From Parvibaculum sp039680535 (GTDB taxonomy: Bacteria > Pseudomonadota > Alphaproteobacteria > Parvibaculales > Parvibaculaceae), in contig NZ_JBDKSS010000012.1 of NCBI RefSeq assembly GCF_039680535.1, forward strand, positions 62,001 through 126,000: DNA of 64,000 nt. Reading direction: 5' to 3'. Positions 45,304 to 53,654 of this stretch are shown piece after piece. A program made the position numbers and the translations under genes. The stretch's first letter is position 1; every line of letters begins with the position of its first letter. Under the pieces are notes generated by a model. The model made no database searches, was not told the DNA's origin, and saw only the letters and a list, made by a program, of their open reading frames with translations.

Positions 45304-46695
45304 TTACTCCGGCGCGATCATTTTCTCCGGGCGGACGACGGCGTCGAATTCCTCATTCGTCACGTAGCCGCCGCCGACGGCTTCCTCGCGGAGCGTCGTG
45401 CCGTTCTTGTGCGCGGTCTTGGCGATCTTGGCGGCGTTGTCGTAGCCGATCTTCGGCGCGAGCGCGGTCACGAGCATCAGCGAGCGTTCGAGCGCGGCCT
45501 TGATGTTGTCCGTGCGGGCTTCGATGCCGACGACGCAATTGTCGGTGAAGCTCACCGCCGCGTCGGCCATGAGTCGAACCGACTGCAGGAAGTTGTAGGC
45601 CATCACGGGGTTGTAGACGTTGAGCTCGAAGTGGCCCTGCGATCCGGCGAAGGTGAGCGCGGCATTGTTGCCGAAAATCTGCACGCAGACCTGCGTCATC
45701 GCCTCGCACTGGGTCGGGTTGACCTTGCCCGGCATGATCGACGAGCCGGGCTCGTTCTCCGGCAGCGACAGCTCGCCAAGGCCGGAACGCGGGCCGGAGC
45801 CGAGGAGGCGGATGTCGTTGGCGATCTTGAAGAGAGAGGCCGCGACGGTGTTGATCGCGCCATGGCTGAAGACCATCGCGTCATGGGCGGCGAGCGCCTC
45901 GAACTTGTTCGGCGCGGTGGTGAAGGCAAGGCCCGTGATCGCGGCGATGCGCTCGGCGACCTTCTCGGCAAAGCCGATCGGGGCGTTGAGGCCGGTGCCG
46001 ACGGCGGTGCCGCCCTGTGCGAGCTGCATCAGCGCGGGCAGCGTCTGCTCGATGCGGGCGATGCCGTTCGTGACCTGCTGCGTATAGCCCGAAAATTCCT
46101 GACCGAGCGTCAGCGGCGTCGCATCCTGCGTGTGGGTGCGGCCGATCTTGATGACGTCCTTCCACTCCACCGACTTGGCGTTCAGCGCGTCGCGGAGCTT
46201 CTTCAGAGCGGGGAGAAGGCGGTGAACGATCTCCTCGGCGCAGGCGACATGCATCGCGGTCGGGTAGGTGTCGTTGGATGACTGCGACATGTTCACATGG
46301 TCGTTCGGATGAACGGGCTTCTTGGAACCCATCTCGCCGCCGAGCATCTCAATGGCGCGGTTCGAGATGACTTCGTTCGCGTTCATGTTCGACTGCGTGC
46401 CGGAACCCGTCTGCCAGACGACGAGCGGGAAATGCTCATCGAGCTTGCCGTCGATGACTTCCTGCGCGGCCTTGATGATGGCTTCGCCGATCTTCGGGTC
46501 GAGGCGGCCGAGCGCCATGTTGGTTTCGGCGGCGGCGCGCTTCACGATGCCGAGGGCGCGGACCACGGGGAGGGGCTGCTTCTCCCAGCCGATCTTGAAA
46601 TTGCCGAGCGAGCGCTGCGCCTGTGCGCCCCAATATTTGTCGGCCTGGACTTCGATGGGGCCGAATGTATCGGTTTCGGTGCGGGTCTTGCTCAT
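45304..46695 (-). CDS. fumC: Fumarate hydratase class II
   Basis: The product is a 463-residue cofactor-free TCA enzyme that converts fumarate to L-malate. The N-terminal TDTFGPIEVQADKYWGAQAQ, VWQTGSGTQSNMNANEVI near residue 95, GRTHTQDATPLTLGQE near 185 and the catalytic loop GSSIMPGKVNPTQCE near 317 are intact. ATG 46695 is preferred over one 15 codons upstream because AGGAG lies 6-7 nt before it. It is oxygen-stable, unlike class I enzymes. Confidence 0.96.
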   Translation of the reverse strand: MSKTRTETDTFGPIEVQADKYWGAQAQRSLGNFKIGWEKQPLPVVRALGIVKRAAAETNMALGRLDPKIGEAIIKAAQEVIDGKLDEHFPLVVWQTGSGTQSNMNANEVISNRAIEMLGGEMGSKKPVHPNDHVNMSQSSNDTYPTAMHVACAEEIVHRLLPALKKLRDALNAKSVEWKDVIKIGRTHTQDATPLTLGQEFSGYTQQVTNGIARIEQTLPALMQLAQGGTAVGTGLNAPIGFAEKVAERIAAITGLAFTTAPNKFEALAAHDAMVFSHGAINTVAASLFKIANDIRLLGSGPRSGLGELSLPENEPGSSIMPGKVNPTQCEAMTQVCVQIFGNNAALTFAGSQGHFELNVYNPVMAYNFLQSVRLMADAAVSFTDNCVVGIEARTDNIKAALERSLMLVTALAPKIGYDNAAKIAKTAHKNGTTLREEAVGGGYVTNEEFDAVVRPEKMIAPE

Positions 46696-46787
46696 ATCGC
46701 GCGCTCCTGAAGGCTTTTTCGATGGGCGCTGATTTAGCACGGGGGGAAGCGGGGGGGAAGGATGGGGGAGGTCTCCCTTCCTTAGCC

Positions 46788-46884
46788 GTCATGGCCCGGC
46801 TTGACCGGGCCATCCACGTCTTTTCCTCCCGATTCGCGCTTAATATAAGGCATGGGAAGCCCCGCATGAAGCGGGACGCGACGG
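46788..46884. repeat. Composite palindromic intergenic repeat, copy 2
   Basis: ATGGCCCGG/CCGGGCCAT (loop CTTGA) lies at 46791-46813, followed by CCACGTCTTTTCCTCCC. A second hairpin, CCCGC/GCGGG (loop ATGAA), lies at 46861-46875 and is followed by ACGCGACGG. The modules match copies 1 and 4. It lies between fumC and sspB, both on the minus strand. Confidence 0.75.
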
Positions 46885-46910
46885 AATAGAGGGAGAAGTA
46901 ATCGGGAGGA

Positions 46911-47375
46911 CTACTTCTTCCGGAAGGCGTCGAGGCTTACCACGGCGCCGTCGCCGGACGGCGCTGCCGGGGCTTCCTCTGCCCTCGCCTCGGCTTTCGG
47001 CGTTTCCGACACTTCAGGCTTCGCCACCTCGAACTGCAGGCCGAACTGGACGCTGGGGTCGAAGAAGCCCTGAACGGCAGAATAGGGGACGACCAGCGTT
47101 TCAGGGATCTTGTTGAAGGTCAGATCGACCGAGAAACCGTCGTCGCGCACATCGAGGTTCCAGAACTGGTGCTGGAGGACGATGGTGATTTCCTCGGGAT
47201 ATTGCTTGCGCAGCTTCTCCGAAATGCTGACGCCAGGGGCATCGGTGCGGAAGGAGATGTAGAGGTGATGCTCGCCGGGCAACCCCTTCTTCAAGACGAC
47301 GTCGAGCGCGCGCTTGATAACGCCACGCAGCGCTTCCTGCGCCATGAGGTCGTAATGCATCAGGTCTTCGGCCAA
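46911..47375 (-). CDS. sspB: SspB-like protease adaptor (alpha type)
   Basis: The product is a 154-residue adaptor that binds tmRNA-tagged proteins and delivers them to ClpXP. The N-terminal AEDLMHYDLMAQEALRGVI, LYISFRTDAPGVSISEKLR, QFWNLDVRDDGFSVDLTFNK and PYSAVQGFFDPSVQFGLQF segments match the alphaproteobacterial SspB family. The acidic, Pro-rich tail (after about residue 120) ends in VVSLDAFRKK, the likely ClpX-binding motif. The start is TTG 47375 with GGAG 7 nt upstream. A longer frame from 47435 is less likely. It lies just downstream of ssrA. Confidence 0.88.
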   Translation of the reverse strand: MAEDLMHYDLMAQEALRGVIKRALDVVLKKGLPGEHHLYISFRTDAPGVSISEKLRKQYPEEITIVLQHQFWNLDVRDDGFSVDLTFNKIPETLVVPYSAVQGFFDPSVQFGLQFEVAKPEVSETPKAEARAEEAPAAPSGDGAVVSLDAFRKK

Positions 47376-47504
47376 AGGAAATCTCCACTCGCGAACATGC
47401 TGGGCCTCTGTACCGGCCTCAGCGCGCTGATTCAATCAGCGTTTGGGAGGGAGGTCCAGATGTTAGAAAGGATGCGGCGTCGAATGGGGGAGTGAAAGTG
47501 GGGG

Positions 47505-47815
47505 TTTCTGTTGCCAGGTACCCCCGAACCCCGCCTTAACCGGCTAAAGTCAAGGACTTCAATCGAAGTGCTGGCACTGCATTACGCAGCGACGGCAACC
47601 TCAGCATAGTTGTCGTTGGCAACTATAAAACGGCCCGATGACGGCGGAACCATGCCGGGCAAAAGAACTACTTTTACACCCTCGTCGATCCTAGTTCGCC
47701 CCCAGGAATTCCCGCCACGACGGGGAGATAATTGGTGGAGGCGCCGGGTACCGCCCCCGGGTCCGAATGGCTTATTATGTAGCCCGTTTATCACCATAGT
47801 CAGCCGAAGCTGACA
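47505..47815 (-). ncRNA. ssrA: Two-piece (circularly permuted) tmRNA
   Basis: On the minus strand the acceptor piece comes first. It ends in GGCGCCTCCACCA with the CCA at 47735-47733. A spacer of about 29 nt follows. The coding piece starts at 47703 with GGGGGCG, which pairs with CGCCTCC to close the acceptor stem. The tag frame (47620-47582) encodes ANDNYAEVAVAA and a stop. Pseudoknot-like GC repeats end near 47505. A promoter-like TTTATT (47849-47844) and TATATA (47826-47821), 17 bp apart, lies upstream. Ends are approximate. It rescues stalled ribosomes and marks products for ClpXP. Confidence 0.93.
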
Positions 47816-48066
47816 GGCCTTATATAGGCGTTCCTCATCCGAAAATAAAGGACGCCTCGCGCGGTGTGCGCTTAGGCCTGCACTTTCGACTCGAGTCCCA
47901 GATTCGTGCAAAAAAGTGCCTGAAATCAGGGCATTGCCCCAATTCGCGATGGAATCGGGCGAGTTGAAATTGAGAATTGAAATTGTCTGTGGATAGGCCG
48001 TCTGCGGCGATGCGCTGAAGGCGCGCGCGCTGTAAGCTTCCAATACGAATCCCCGGAGCGAAGCCG

Positions 48067-48861
48067 ATGAAGCAGTATCTCGACCTGATGCGCCACGTGC
48101 GCGACCACGGCGTCAAGAAGACCGACCGCACCGGCACGGGTACGCTCAGCACCTTCGGCTGGCAGTCGCGCTACGACCTTGCCGACGGCTTCCCGATGGT
48201 CACGACCAAGAAGCTGCATCTGAAATCCATCATCCACGAGCTGCTCTGGTTCCTCGCGGGCGACACCAATATCGGCTACCTCAAGGCGAATGGCGTCGGC
48301 ATCTGGGACGATTGGGCGGACGAGAAGGGTGATCTGGGTCCCGTCTATGGTCATCAGTGGCGCTCCTGGCCCGCGCCGAACGGCGAGAAGATCGACCAGA
48401 TCAAGAACCTGATCGAGCAGATCCGGAAAAGCCCGGACTCGCGCCGTCTCATCGTTTCGGCTTGGAATGTCGCCGATGTCGATCACATGGCGCTGCCGCC
48501 TTGCCATTGCCTGTTCCAGTTCTATGTCGCTGAGGGCAAGCTCTCCTGCCAGCTCTATCAGCGCTCGGCGGACATCTTCCTCGGCGTGCCTTTCAATATC
48601 GCCTCCTATGCGCTTCTCACCATGATGGTGGCGCAGGTGACGGGGCTCGAAGCCGGAGAGTTCATCCACACCTTCGGCGACGCGCATCTTTATTCGAACC
48701 ATCTCGACCAGGCGAACCTGCAGCTTTCGCGCGAGCCGAAGCCCCTGCCGAAGATGCGCATCAACCCCGATGTGAAGTCGATCTTCGATTTCACCTATGA
48801 CGACTTCAAGCTCGAAGGCTACGAGGCCCATCCGCATATCGCGGCGCCGGTCGCTGTCTGA
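48067..48861 (+). CDS. thyA: Thymidylate synthase
   Basis: The product is a 264-residue enzyme that makes dTMP from dUMP with methylene-tetrahydrofolate. KTDRTGTGTLSTFG near 18, GDLGPVYGHQWRSWP near 88, the nucleophile Cys146 in LPPCHCLFQFYV and RSADIFLGVPFNIASYALL near 166 are intact. Its length equals the E. coli enzyme. It is followed with no gap by folA, which recycles the dihydrofolate produced. The 47816-48066 gap probably holds its promoter. Confidence 0.97.
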   Translation: MKQYLDLMRHVRDHGVKKTDRTGTGTLSTFGWQSRYDLADGFPMVTTKKLHLKSIIHELLWFLAGDTNIGYLKANGVGIWDDWADEKGDLGPVYGHQWRSWPAPNGEKIDQIKNLIEQIRKSPDSRRLIVSAWNVADVDHMALPPCHCLFQFYVAEGKLSCQLYQRSADIFLGVPFNIASYALLTMMVAQVTGLEAGEFIHTFGDAHLYSNHLDQANLQLSREPKPLPKMRINPDVKSIFDFTYDDFKLEGYEAHPHIAAPVAV

Positions 48862-49359
48862 ATGGTGCATATCAGCTTCGTCATCGCCATTGCGGAGAAC
48901 GGCGTCATCGGCCGCGATAATGCGATGCCCTGGCGGCTTTCCGGCGATATGGCTTTCTTCAAGCGAACGACCATGGGCAAGCCCATCGTGATGGGCCGCA
49001 AGACCTACGAGTCCTTTCCCAAAAGACCGCTGCCCGGCCGGCCTAACCTCGTCGTCACGCGTGGCGCGAATTACGAGGCGCCGGGCGCTGAAGTTTTCTC
49101 TTCACTCGATGGCGCCATCGCCCGCGGCGTCGAGCTTGCGGGTGAGGGCGGTGAGGTGATGATCGTGGGGGGCGCCGATATCTACCGGCAGGCCCTGCCG
49201 CGCGCGACACGCATTTACCTCACCGAAGTTCACGCGAAGCCGGAAGGCGACGCCCATTTCGATTTCGACCGTGCGGGCTGGCGCGAGATTTCGCGCGAAC
49301 GCCATGCCGCAGGAGAAAAGGACAGCGCCGATTATTCGTTTGTCGTGTTGGAGAGGTAG
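48862..49359 (+). CDS. folA: Dihydrofolate reductase
   Basis: The product is a 165-residue enzyme that reduces dihydrofolate with NADPH. The N-terminal IAIAENGVIGRDNAMPWRL, the MGRKTYESFPKRPLPGR cofactor region near 44-60 and VMIVGGADIYRQAL near 98-111 are typical. ATG 48862 directly follows the thyA stop (TGAATG), so the two are coupled. Confidence 0.95.
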   Translation: MVHISFVIAIAENGVIGRDNAMPWRLSGDMAFFKRTTMGKPIVMGRKTYESFPKRPLPGRPNLVVTRGANYEAPGAEVFSSLDGAIARGVELAGEGGEVMIVGGADIYRQALPRATRIYLTEVHAKPEGDAHFDFDRAGWREISRERHAAGEKDSADYSFVVLER

Positions 49360-49399
49360 TAGTCGCGCTTGATCGACACGGGAAAGGATTGAGTGACGA

Positions 49400-50209
49400 A
49401 TGACCACCTCCGAAATGAACCTTCCTGCAAGCCTGCACTATGTCAGCTTTTCCTCGCTGCATGACAAACCGCTGACCGTTGCCGCGCGGCTGCGTATTCC
49501 GCATCGCGATGGAAAGCTTCCCGCCGTCATTCTTCTGCATGGATCTGCCGGCCCCTCTGCGCGCGAGGGCGGTTATGCCGATGTGCTCAACGCGGCAGGC
49601 TTTGTTACTTTGGAGCCGGATCAATGGGCAGCGCGCGGTCTGGCGGGCGGCGCCGAAGGTCGGCCGAAAACCGTCGCCGAGACGCTTCCCGACCTTTATG
49701 GCGCGCGGGATTTTCTCGTCAAACATCCGAAGGTCGATGCCAGCCGCATTGGCGTCATTGGCTTTTCCTTCGGCGGCGTCGCGGCAATGCTGGCGGCGAC
49801 GAAGGCGCACAACGACATGTTCCTGCCGGGCGGGGCCTTTGCGGCGCTCATGCCTGTCTATCCATCGACCTGGATTTTCAACCACGTGCCGGGATTTGAG
49901 TTCGGCAATCTCGTCGACGCGCCGGTCATGTTGGTGACGGGCGAACTCGACCAATATGACAATGACCCGACGGTGTCGGCGAAACTTGTCGAGGGTCTGA
50001 GCGAAGAGGACCGAGCGAAAGTCGGCATCGAGGTGATGTCGAATGCGCATCACGGTTTCGACATGCCGGGCGTCGACGTCGAAGTGAATGACCCCTTCGG
50101 CAATCAGGGCAAAGGCGGCCGCGTGATCATGCGCCACAACCCCGAGGCGACTGCGAAGGCGCATCTCCTCGCCGCTGCTTTCTTTTCGGAAACGATGCGG
50201 CGTCGCTGA
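49400..50209 (+). CDS. Dienelactone hydrolase-family protein
   Basis: The product is a 269-residue alpha/beta hydrolase. VILLHGSAGPS near residue 44 forms the oxyanion region. The nucleophile elbow GFSFGG carries Ser123, whereas true dienelactone hydrolases use Cys there. Asp in TGELDQYDND and His in SNAHHGFDMPG complete a plausible triad. No signal peptide is visible. The substrate is unknown; an ester or lactone is likely. AAGGA precedes the ATG. Confidence 0.78.
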   Translation: MTTSEMNLPASLHYVSFSSLHDKPLTVAARLRIPHRDGKLPAVILLHGSAGPSAREGGYADVLNAAGFVTLEPDQWAARGLAGGAEGRPKTVAETLPDLYGARDFLVKHPKVDASRIGVIGFSFGGVAAMLAATKAHNDMFLPGGAFAALMPVYPSTWIFNHVPGFEFGNLVDAPVMLVTGELDQYDNDPTVSAKLVEGLSEEDRAKVGIEVMSNAHHGFDMPGVDVEVNDPFGNQGKGGRVIMRHNPEATAKAHLLAAAFFSETMRRR

Positions 50210-50288
50210 AGGGGCAATCGAGGCTTGTCGCAGCGGCGTCATGCGGCGAGAATGGCGCGCCTTTCAATCAGACCTGTGGAGTAGCGAA

Positions 50289-51398
50289 ATGGACGTGCGC
50301 GCGGCAGTGGCATTCGAGGCGGGCAAGCCGCTTGAGATCGAGACGGTGCAGCTCGAAGGCCCGAGGGAAGGCGAGGTGCTGGTCGAGGTCAAGGCGACCG
50401 GCATCTGCCACACGGACGCATTCACGCTTTCCGGTCAGGACCCCGAAGGATTGTTCCCCGCCATTCTCGGTCATGAAGGCGCGGGCGTCGTGGTCGAAGT
50501 GGGCGCGGGCGTGAAGTCGCTGAAGCCGGGCGATCATGTCATTCCGCTCTACACGCCCGAATGCCGTGAGTGCAAAAGCTGCACGAGCCACAAGACCAAT
50601 CTCTGCACCTCGATCCGCGCCACGCAGGGCAAGGGCCTGATGCCGGATGGCACGAGCCGCTTCTCCTACAAGGGCAAGCCGGTCCTGCACTACATGGGCT
50701 GCTCGACCTTTGCGAATTACACGGTTCTGCCTGAAATCGCGCTGGCGAAGATTCGCCCGGACGCGCCTTTCGACAAGGTTTGCTACATCGGTTGCGGCGT
50801 GACCACGGGCATCGGCGCCGTCATCTTCACGGCGAAGGTGGAAGCGGGCGCGAATGTCGTCGTCTTCGGTCTCGGCGGCATCGGTCTCAACGTCATTCAG
50901 GGCGCGAAGATGGTTGGCGCCAACATGATCGTCGGCGTCGATCTCAACCCGGCGCGCGAGGGTCTCGCGCGTCAGTTTGGTATGACGCATTTCGTCAACC
51001 CGAAGGAGATCAAGGGCGATCTCGTCGCGCATCTCGTCGAGTTGACTGGCGGCGGCGCGGACTACAGCTTCGAATGCATCGGCAATGTGCACACCATGCG
51101 CCAGGCGCTTGAATGCTGCCATCGCGGCTGGGGCGTCTCGACGGTCATCGGCGTCGCGGGTGCCGGTCAGGAAATCTCCACCCGTCCGTTCCAGCTCGTC
51201 ACCGGCCGCGTCTGGAAGGGCTCGGCCTTTGGCGGCGCGCGCGGCCGCACCGATGTCCCGCGCATTGTCGACTGGTACATGGACAAGAAGATCAACATCG
51301 ACGATCTCATCACCCACATTCTGCCGCTGGAGCGCATCAACGAAGGTTTCGACCTGATGCACGAAGGCAAGTCGATCCGCTCGGTCGTCGTTTACTGA
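50289..51398 (+). CDS. adhC: S-(hydroxymethyl)glutathione dehydrogenase / class III alcohol dehydrogenase
   Basis: The product is a 369-residue zinc enzyme. It oxidises the glutathione adduct of formaldehyde to S-formylglutathione with NAD. The catalytic zinc site lies in TGICHTDAFTLSG and GHEGAGVV. The structural zinc Cys set is ECRECKSCTSHKTNLC. FGLGGIGLNVIQGAKMVGA is the NAD fold. ATG 50289 has GTGGAG upstream; a longer frame from 50241 is rejected. It is followed by fghA, completing the pathway. Confidence 0.95.
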   Translation: MDVRAAVAFEAGKPLEIETVQLEGPREGEVLVEVKATGICHTDAFTLSGQDPEGLFPAILGHEGAGVVVEVGAGVKSLKPGDHVIPLYTPECRECKSCTSHKTNLCTSIRATQGKGLMPDGTSRFSYKGKPVLHYMGCSTFANYTVLPEIALAKIRPDAPFDKVCYIGCGVTTGIGAVIFTAKVEAGANVVVFGLGGIGLNVIQGAKMVGANMIVGVDLNPAREGLARQFGMTHFVNPKEIKGDLVAHLVELTGGGADYSFECIGNVHTMRQALECCHRGWGVSTVIGVAGAGQEISTRPFQLVTGRVWKGSAFGGARGRTDVPRIVDWYMDKKINIDDLITHILPLERINEGFDLMHEGKSIRSVVVY

Positions 51399-51488
51399 CG
51401 CTGGCGAGGACGCCTGAGATCGGCCTGGTGATGCCGCGTGGAGAACTTCCGGCGAGTTCTGCGGCATCATCAATTTGTTCGAGGTACC

Positions 51489-52334
51489 ATGACCATTGAG
51501 TTCATCGAGTCCCATCGCTGCTTTTCCGGAACGCTTCACATCTGCCGGCATCAGTCGGAGGCGACGGGAACGCCCATGCGCTTTTCCGCCTATGTGCCGG
51601 ATGGCGATGGGCCGTTTCCCGTTGTGACATTTCTTTCCGGCCTCACCTGCACGGAAGAAAACTTCACCGTGAAGGCGGGCGCTTACAGGAAGGCATCGGC
51701 GCTGAAGCTCGTCGTCATCGCGCCGGATACCAGTCCACGCGGCGAAGGCGTCGCCAACGATCCGGCATACGATCTGGGTCAGGGTGCGGGCTTTTACCTC
51801 GATGCGACCGAAGCGCCATGGGCGCCGCATTTCCGGATGGAAAGTTACATCGCAAAGGACTTGCAACAGGTCGTCGTGGAGAACTTCCCGGCAGACATGA
51901 AACGGCAGGGCATCACAGGCCATTCCATGGGCGGGCATGGCGCGCTGACGCTGGGGTTGAAATATCCGGGGCTCTTCCGTTCCATTTCCGCATTTGCGCC
52001 CATCGTCTCGCCGACGCGCTGCCCCTGGGGCGAAAAGGCCTTTACCGCCTATCTCGGCGCCGACCGCGAAACATGGAAAGCGCACGACGCCACGCTTCTC
52101 ATCGAAGCGGGCGCGGCGAAAGGCCATTACGAAACGATCCTTGTCGATCAGGGCGAGGCCGATAGTTTTCTCGAAGCGCAATTGAAGCCGCAGCTTCTGG
52201 AAGAGGCTTGCGCGAAGGCCGGGCAGAAACTTGTGCTGCGCATGCATCCCGGCCACGACCATTCCTATTATTTCATCCAGACCTTCATCGACGATCATCT
52301 CGCTTTCCACGCCGCAACGCTTCTCGCGTCATGA
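51489..52334 (+). CDS. fghA: S-formylglutathione hydrolase
   Basis: The product is a 281-residue esterase of the esterase D family. It releases formate and glutathione from S-formylglutathione. GLTCTEENFTVKAG near 51, the nucleophile Ser146 in GHSMGGHGAL, and PGHDHSYYFIQTF with the catalytic His near 258 are present. ATG 51489 follows GAGG at 51481. Its stop overlaps the amine-oxidase start (ATGA). Confidence 0.95.
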   Translation: MTIEFIESHRCFSGTLHICRHQSEATGTPMRFSAYVPDGDGPFPVVTFLSGLTCTEENFTVKAGAYRKASALKLVVIAPDTSPRGEGVANDPAYDLGQGAGFYLDATEAPWAPHFRMESYIAKDLQQVVVENFPADMKRQGITGHSMGGHGALTLGLKYPGLFRSISAFAPIVSPTRCPWGEKAFTAYLGADRETWKAHDATLLIEAGAAKGHYETILVDQGEADSFLEAQLKPQLLEEACAKAGQKLVLRMHPGHDHSYYFIQTFIDDHLAFHAATLLAS

Positions 52335-53596
52335 GCGGCGAGGTCGACATCGCCATTATTGGCGCTGGCGCGGCGGGCATTGCGGCCGCGCGGCGCGCGC
52401 AGGACTACGGGCTTTCCTTTGCGCTGCTTGAGGCGCGGGACCGTATCGGCGGGCGTTGTCACACCGACACGGACACGCTCGGCGTGACATGGGATCGCGG
52501 CGCGCATTGGCTGCATTCGGCAGCCGTCAATCCGCTGACGCATATGGCCGAGGCGCTCGGACACCCCTATCTCAAACGCGAAAGCTTCATCGACCGCACC
52601 CTGCATCTCGGTTCGCGTCTTGCCACCGAGGCGGAGAAGGCGGACTACCAGCGCGCTATCGACGCCGCTTTCGAAGCCGTCGACGCGCTGGGCGAGAAGG
52701 GGCTCGATGTGCCGGTGGCTGAGGCGCATGATCGGGGCTCGCGCTGGTATCGCCTCATCGAACATCTCCACGAGGCGATCAGCGCCTTTCCGCCGGAGCG
52801 TATTTCCGCGCTCGATCTCTATCGCTATTACGACAGCGGCGAAAACTGGCCGCTGATCCGCGGCTATGGCGCATTGGTGGAGGCGCTGGGCTCGCATCTG
52901 CCCGTCTCTCTCGGAACGCCGGTGACAGCGGTGGATTGGTCAGGACGGGGCGTCGCAGTCGAAACACCAAAGGGAAGGGTGCGGGCGAAGGCCGTCATTG
53001 TCACCGTTTCGACGAATGTTCTGGCGCGAGGACTTATCCGCTTTTCGCCCGTCTTGCCGTCCGCGATGCAGCGCGCCCTCGACGGCGTGCCGACGGGTGT
53101 GGCGAACAAGGTCGCGATCAAATTCTCGCGCGATGTCTTCGGCCTGCCCGATACGAGCTATGCCTCGTTCATGGATGAGCGCGATCCTGCGCGCCACGCG
53201 CTCAGCTTTCAGATCAGGCCTTTCGGACAGGAGCTTGCAATCGCCTATCTCGGCGGGCGCTTCGCCGAAGAGATGGAGGGACAAGGCGAGGCCGCGATGA
53301 TCGACATGGCAACATCCGCGCTTGCCGACATGTTCGGCTCGTCGATCCGTGGTGCAGTCGAAGGAGCGGTTGCGACCGGCTGGGGTGCGGACCCTTACGC
53401 GCTCGGCGCCTATTCGTCGGCGCTGCCGGGACATGCGGAGGATCGGCTCAGGCTCGCGGAACCCGTGGGCGAGCGCATCTTCCTTGCCGGGGAGGCCGTT
53501 CACCCAAGCTGGTTCTCGACCGTGCAGGGCGCTTTTCTTTCAGGCCGCGATGCCGTGGAGAGGGCGTGCCTCGCCATCGGCCATTGCTCTTGCTGA
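52331..53596 (+). CDS. FAD-dependent amine oxidase
   Basis: The product is a 421-residue flavoprotein of the monoamine/polyamine oxidase family. The N-terminal dinucleotide motif IAIIGAGAAGIAAARRA is followed by LLEARDRIGGRCHTD. The C-terminal FLAGEAVHPSWFSTVQGAFL holds the second FAD contact and substrate entry. It should turn an amine into an aldehyde or imine plus H2O2. The start overlaps fghA by ATGA, suggesting translational coupling with formaldehyde detoxification. The substrate is not known. No signal peptide is seen. Confidence 0.85.
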   Translation: MSGEVDIAIIGAGAAGIAAARRAQDYGLSFALLEARDRIGGRCHTDTDTLGVTWDRGAHWLHSAAVNPLTHMAEALGHPYLKRESFIDRTLHLGSRLATEAEKADYQRAIDAAFEAVDALGEKGLDVPVAEAHDRGSRWYRLIEHLHEAISAFPPERISALDLYRYYDSGENWPLIRGYGALVEALGSHLPVSLGTPVTAVDWSGRGVAVETPKGRVRAKAVIVTVSTNVLARGLIRFSPVLPSAMQRALDGVPTGVANKVAIKFSRDVFGLPDTSYASFMDERDPARHALSFQIRPFGQELAIAYLGGRFAEEMEGQGEAAMIDMATSALADMFGSSIRGAVEGAVATGWGADPYALGAYSSALPGHAEDRLRLAEPVGERIFLAGEAVHPSWFSTVQGAFLSGRDAVERACLAIGHCSC

Positions 53597-53654
53597 AAGC
53601 CATTGCCAGAATGGCTGCATCGAAAAACACGAAAATTCAATCAGGGAGGATTTC

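Noticed and set aside
47582..48043. A 153-codon minus-strand reading frame ending in ANDNYAEVAVAA
   Set aside because: Its end is the tmRNA tag; the rest runs through the acceptor piece and spacer. It is an RNA gene, not a protein gene.
50268..52310. A 680-codon minus-strand reading frame opposite adhC and fghA
   Set aside because: It is a shadow of strong codon bias in high-GC DNA. The plus-strand products are fully recognised and the antisense product is Arg/Asp/Ala-rich with no domain.
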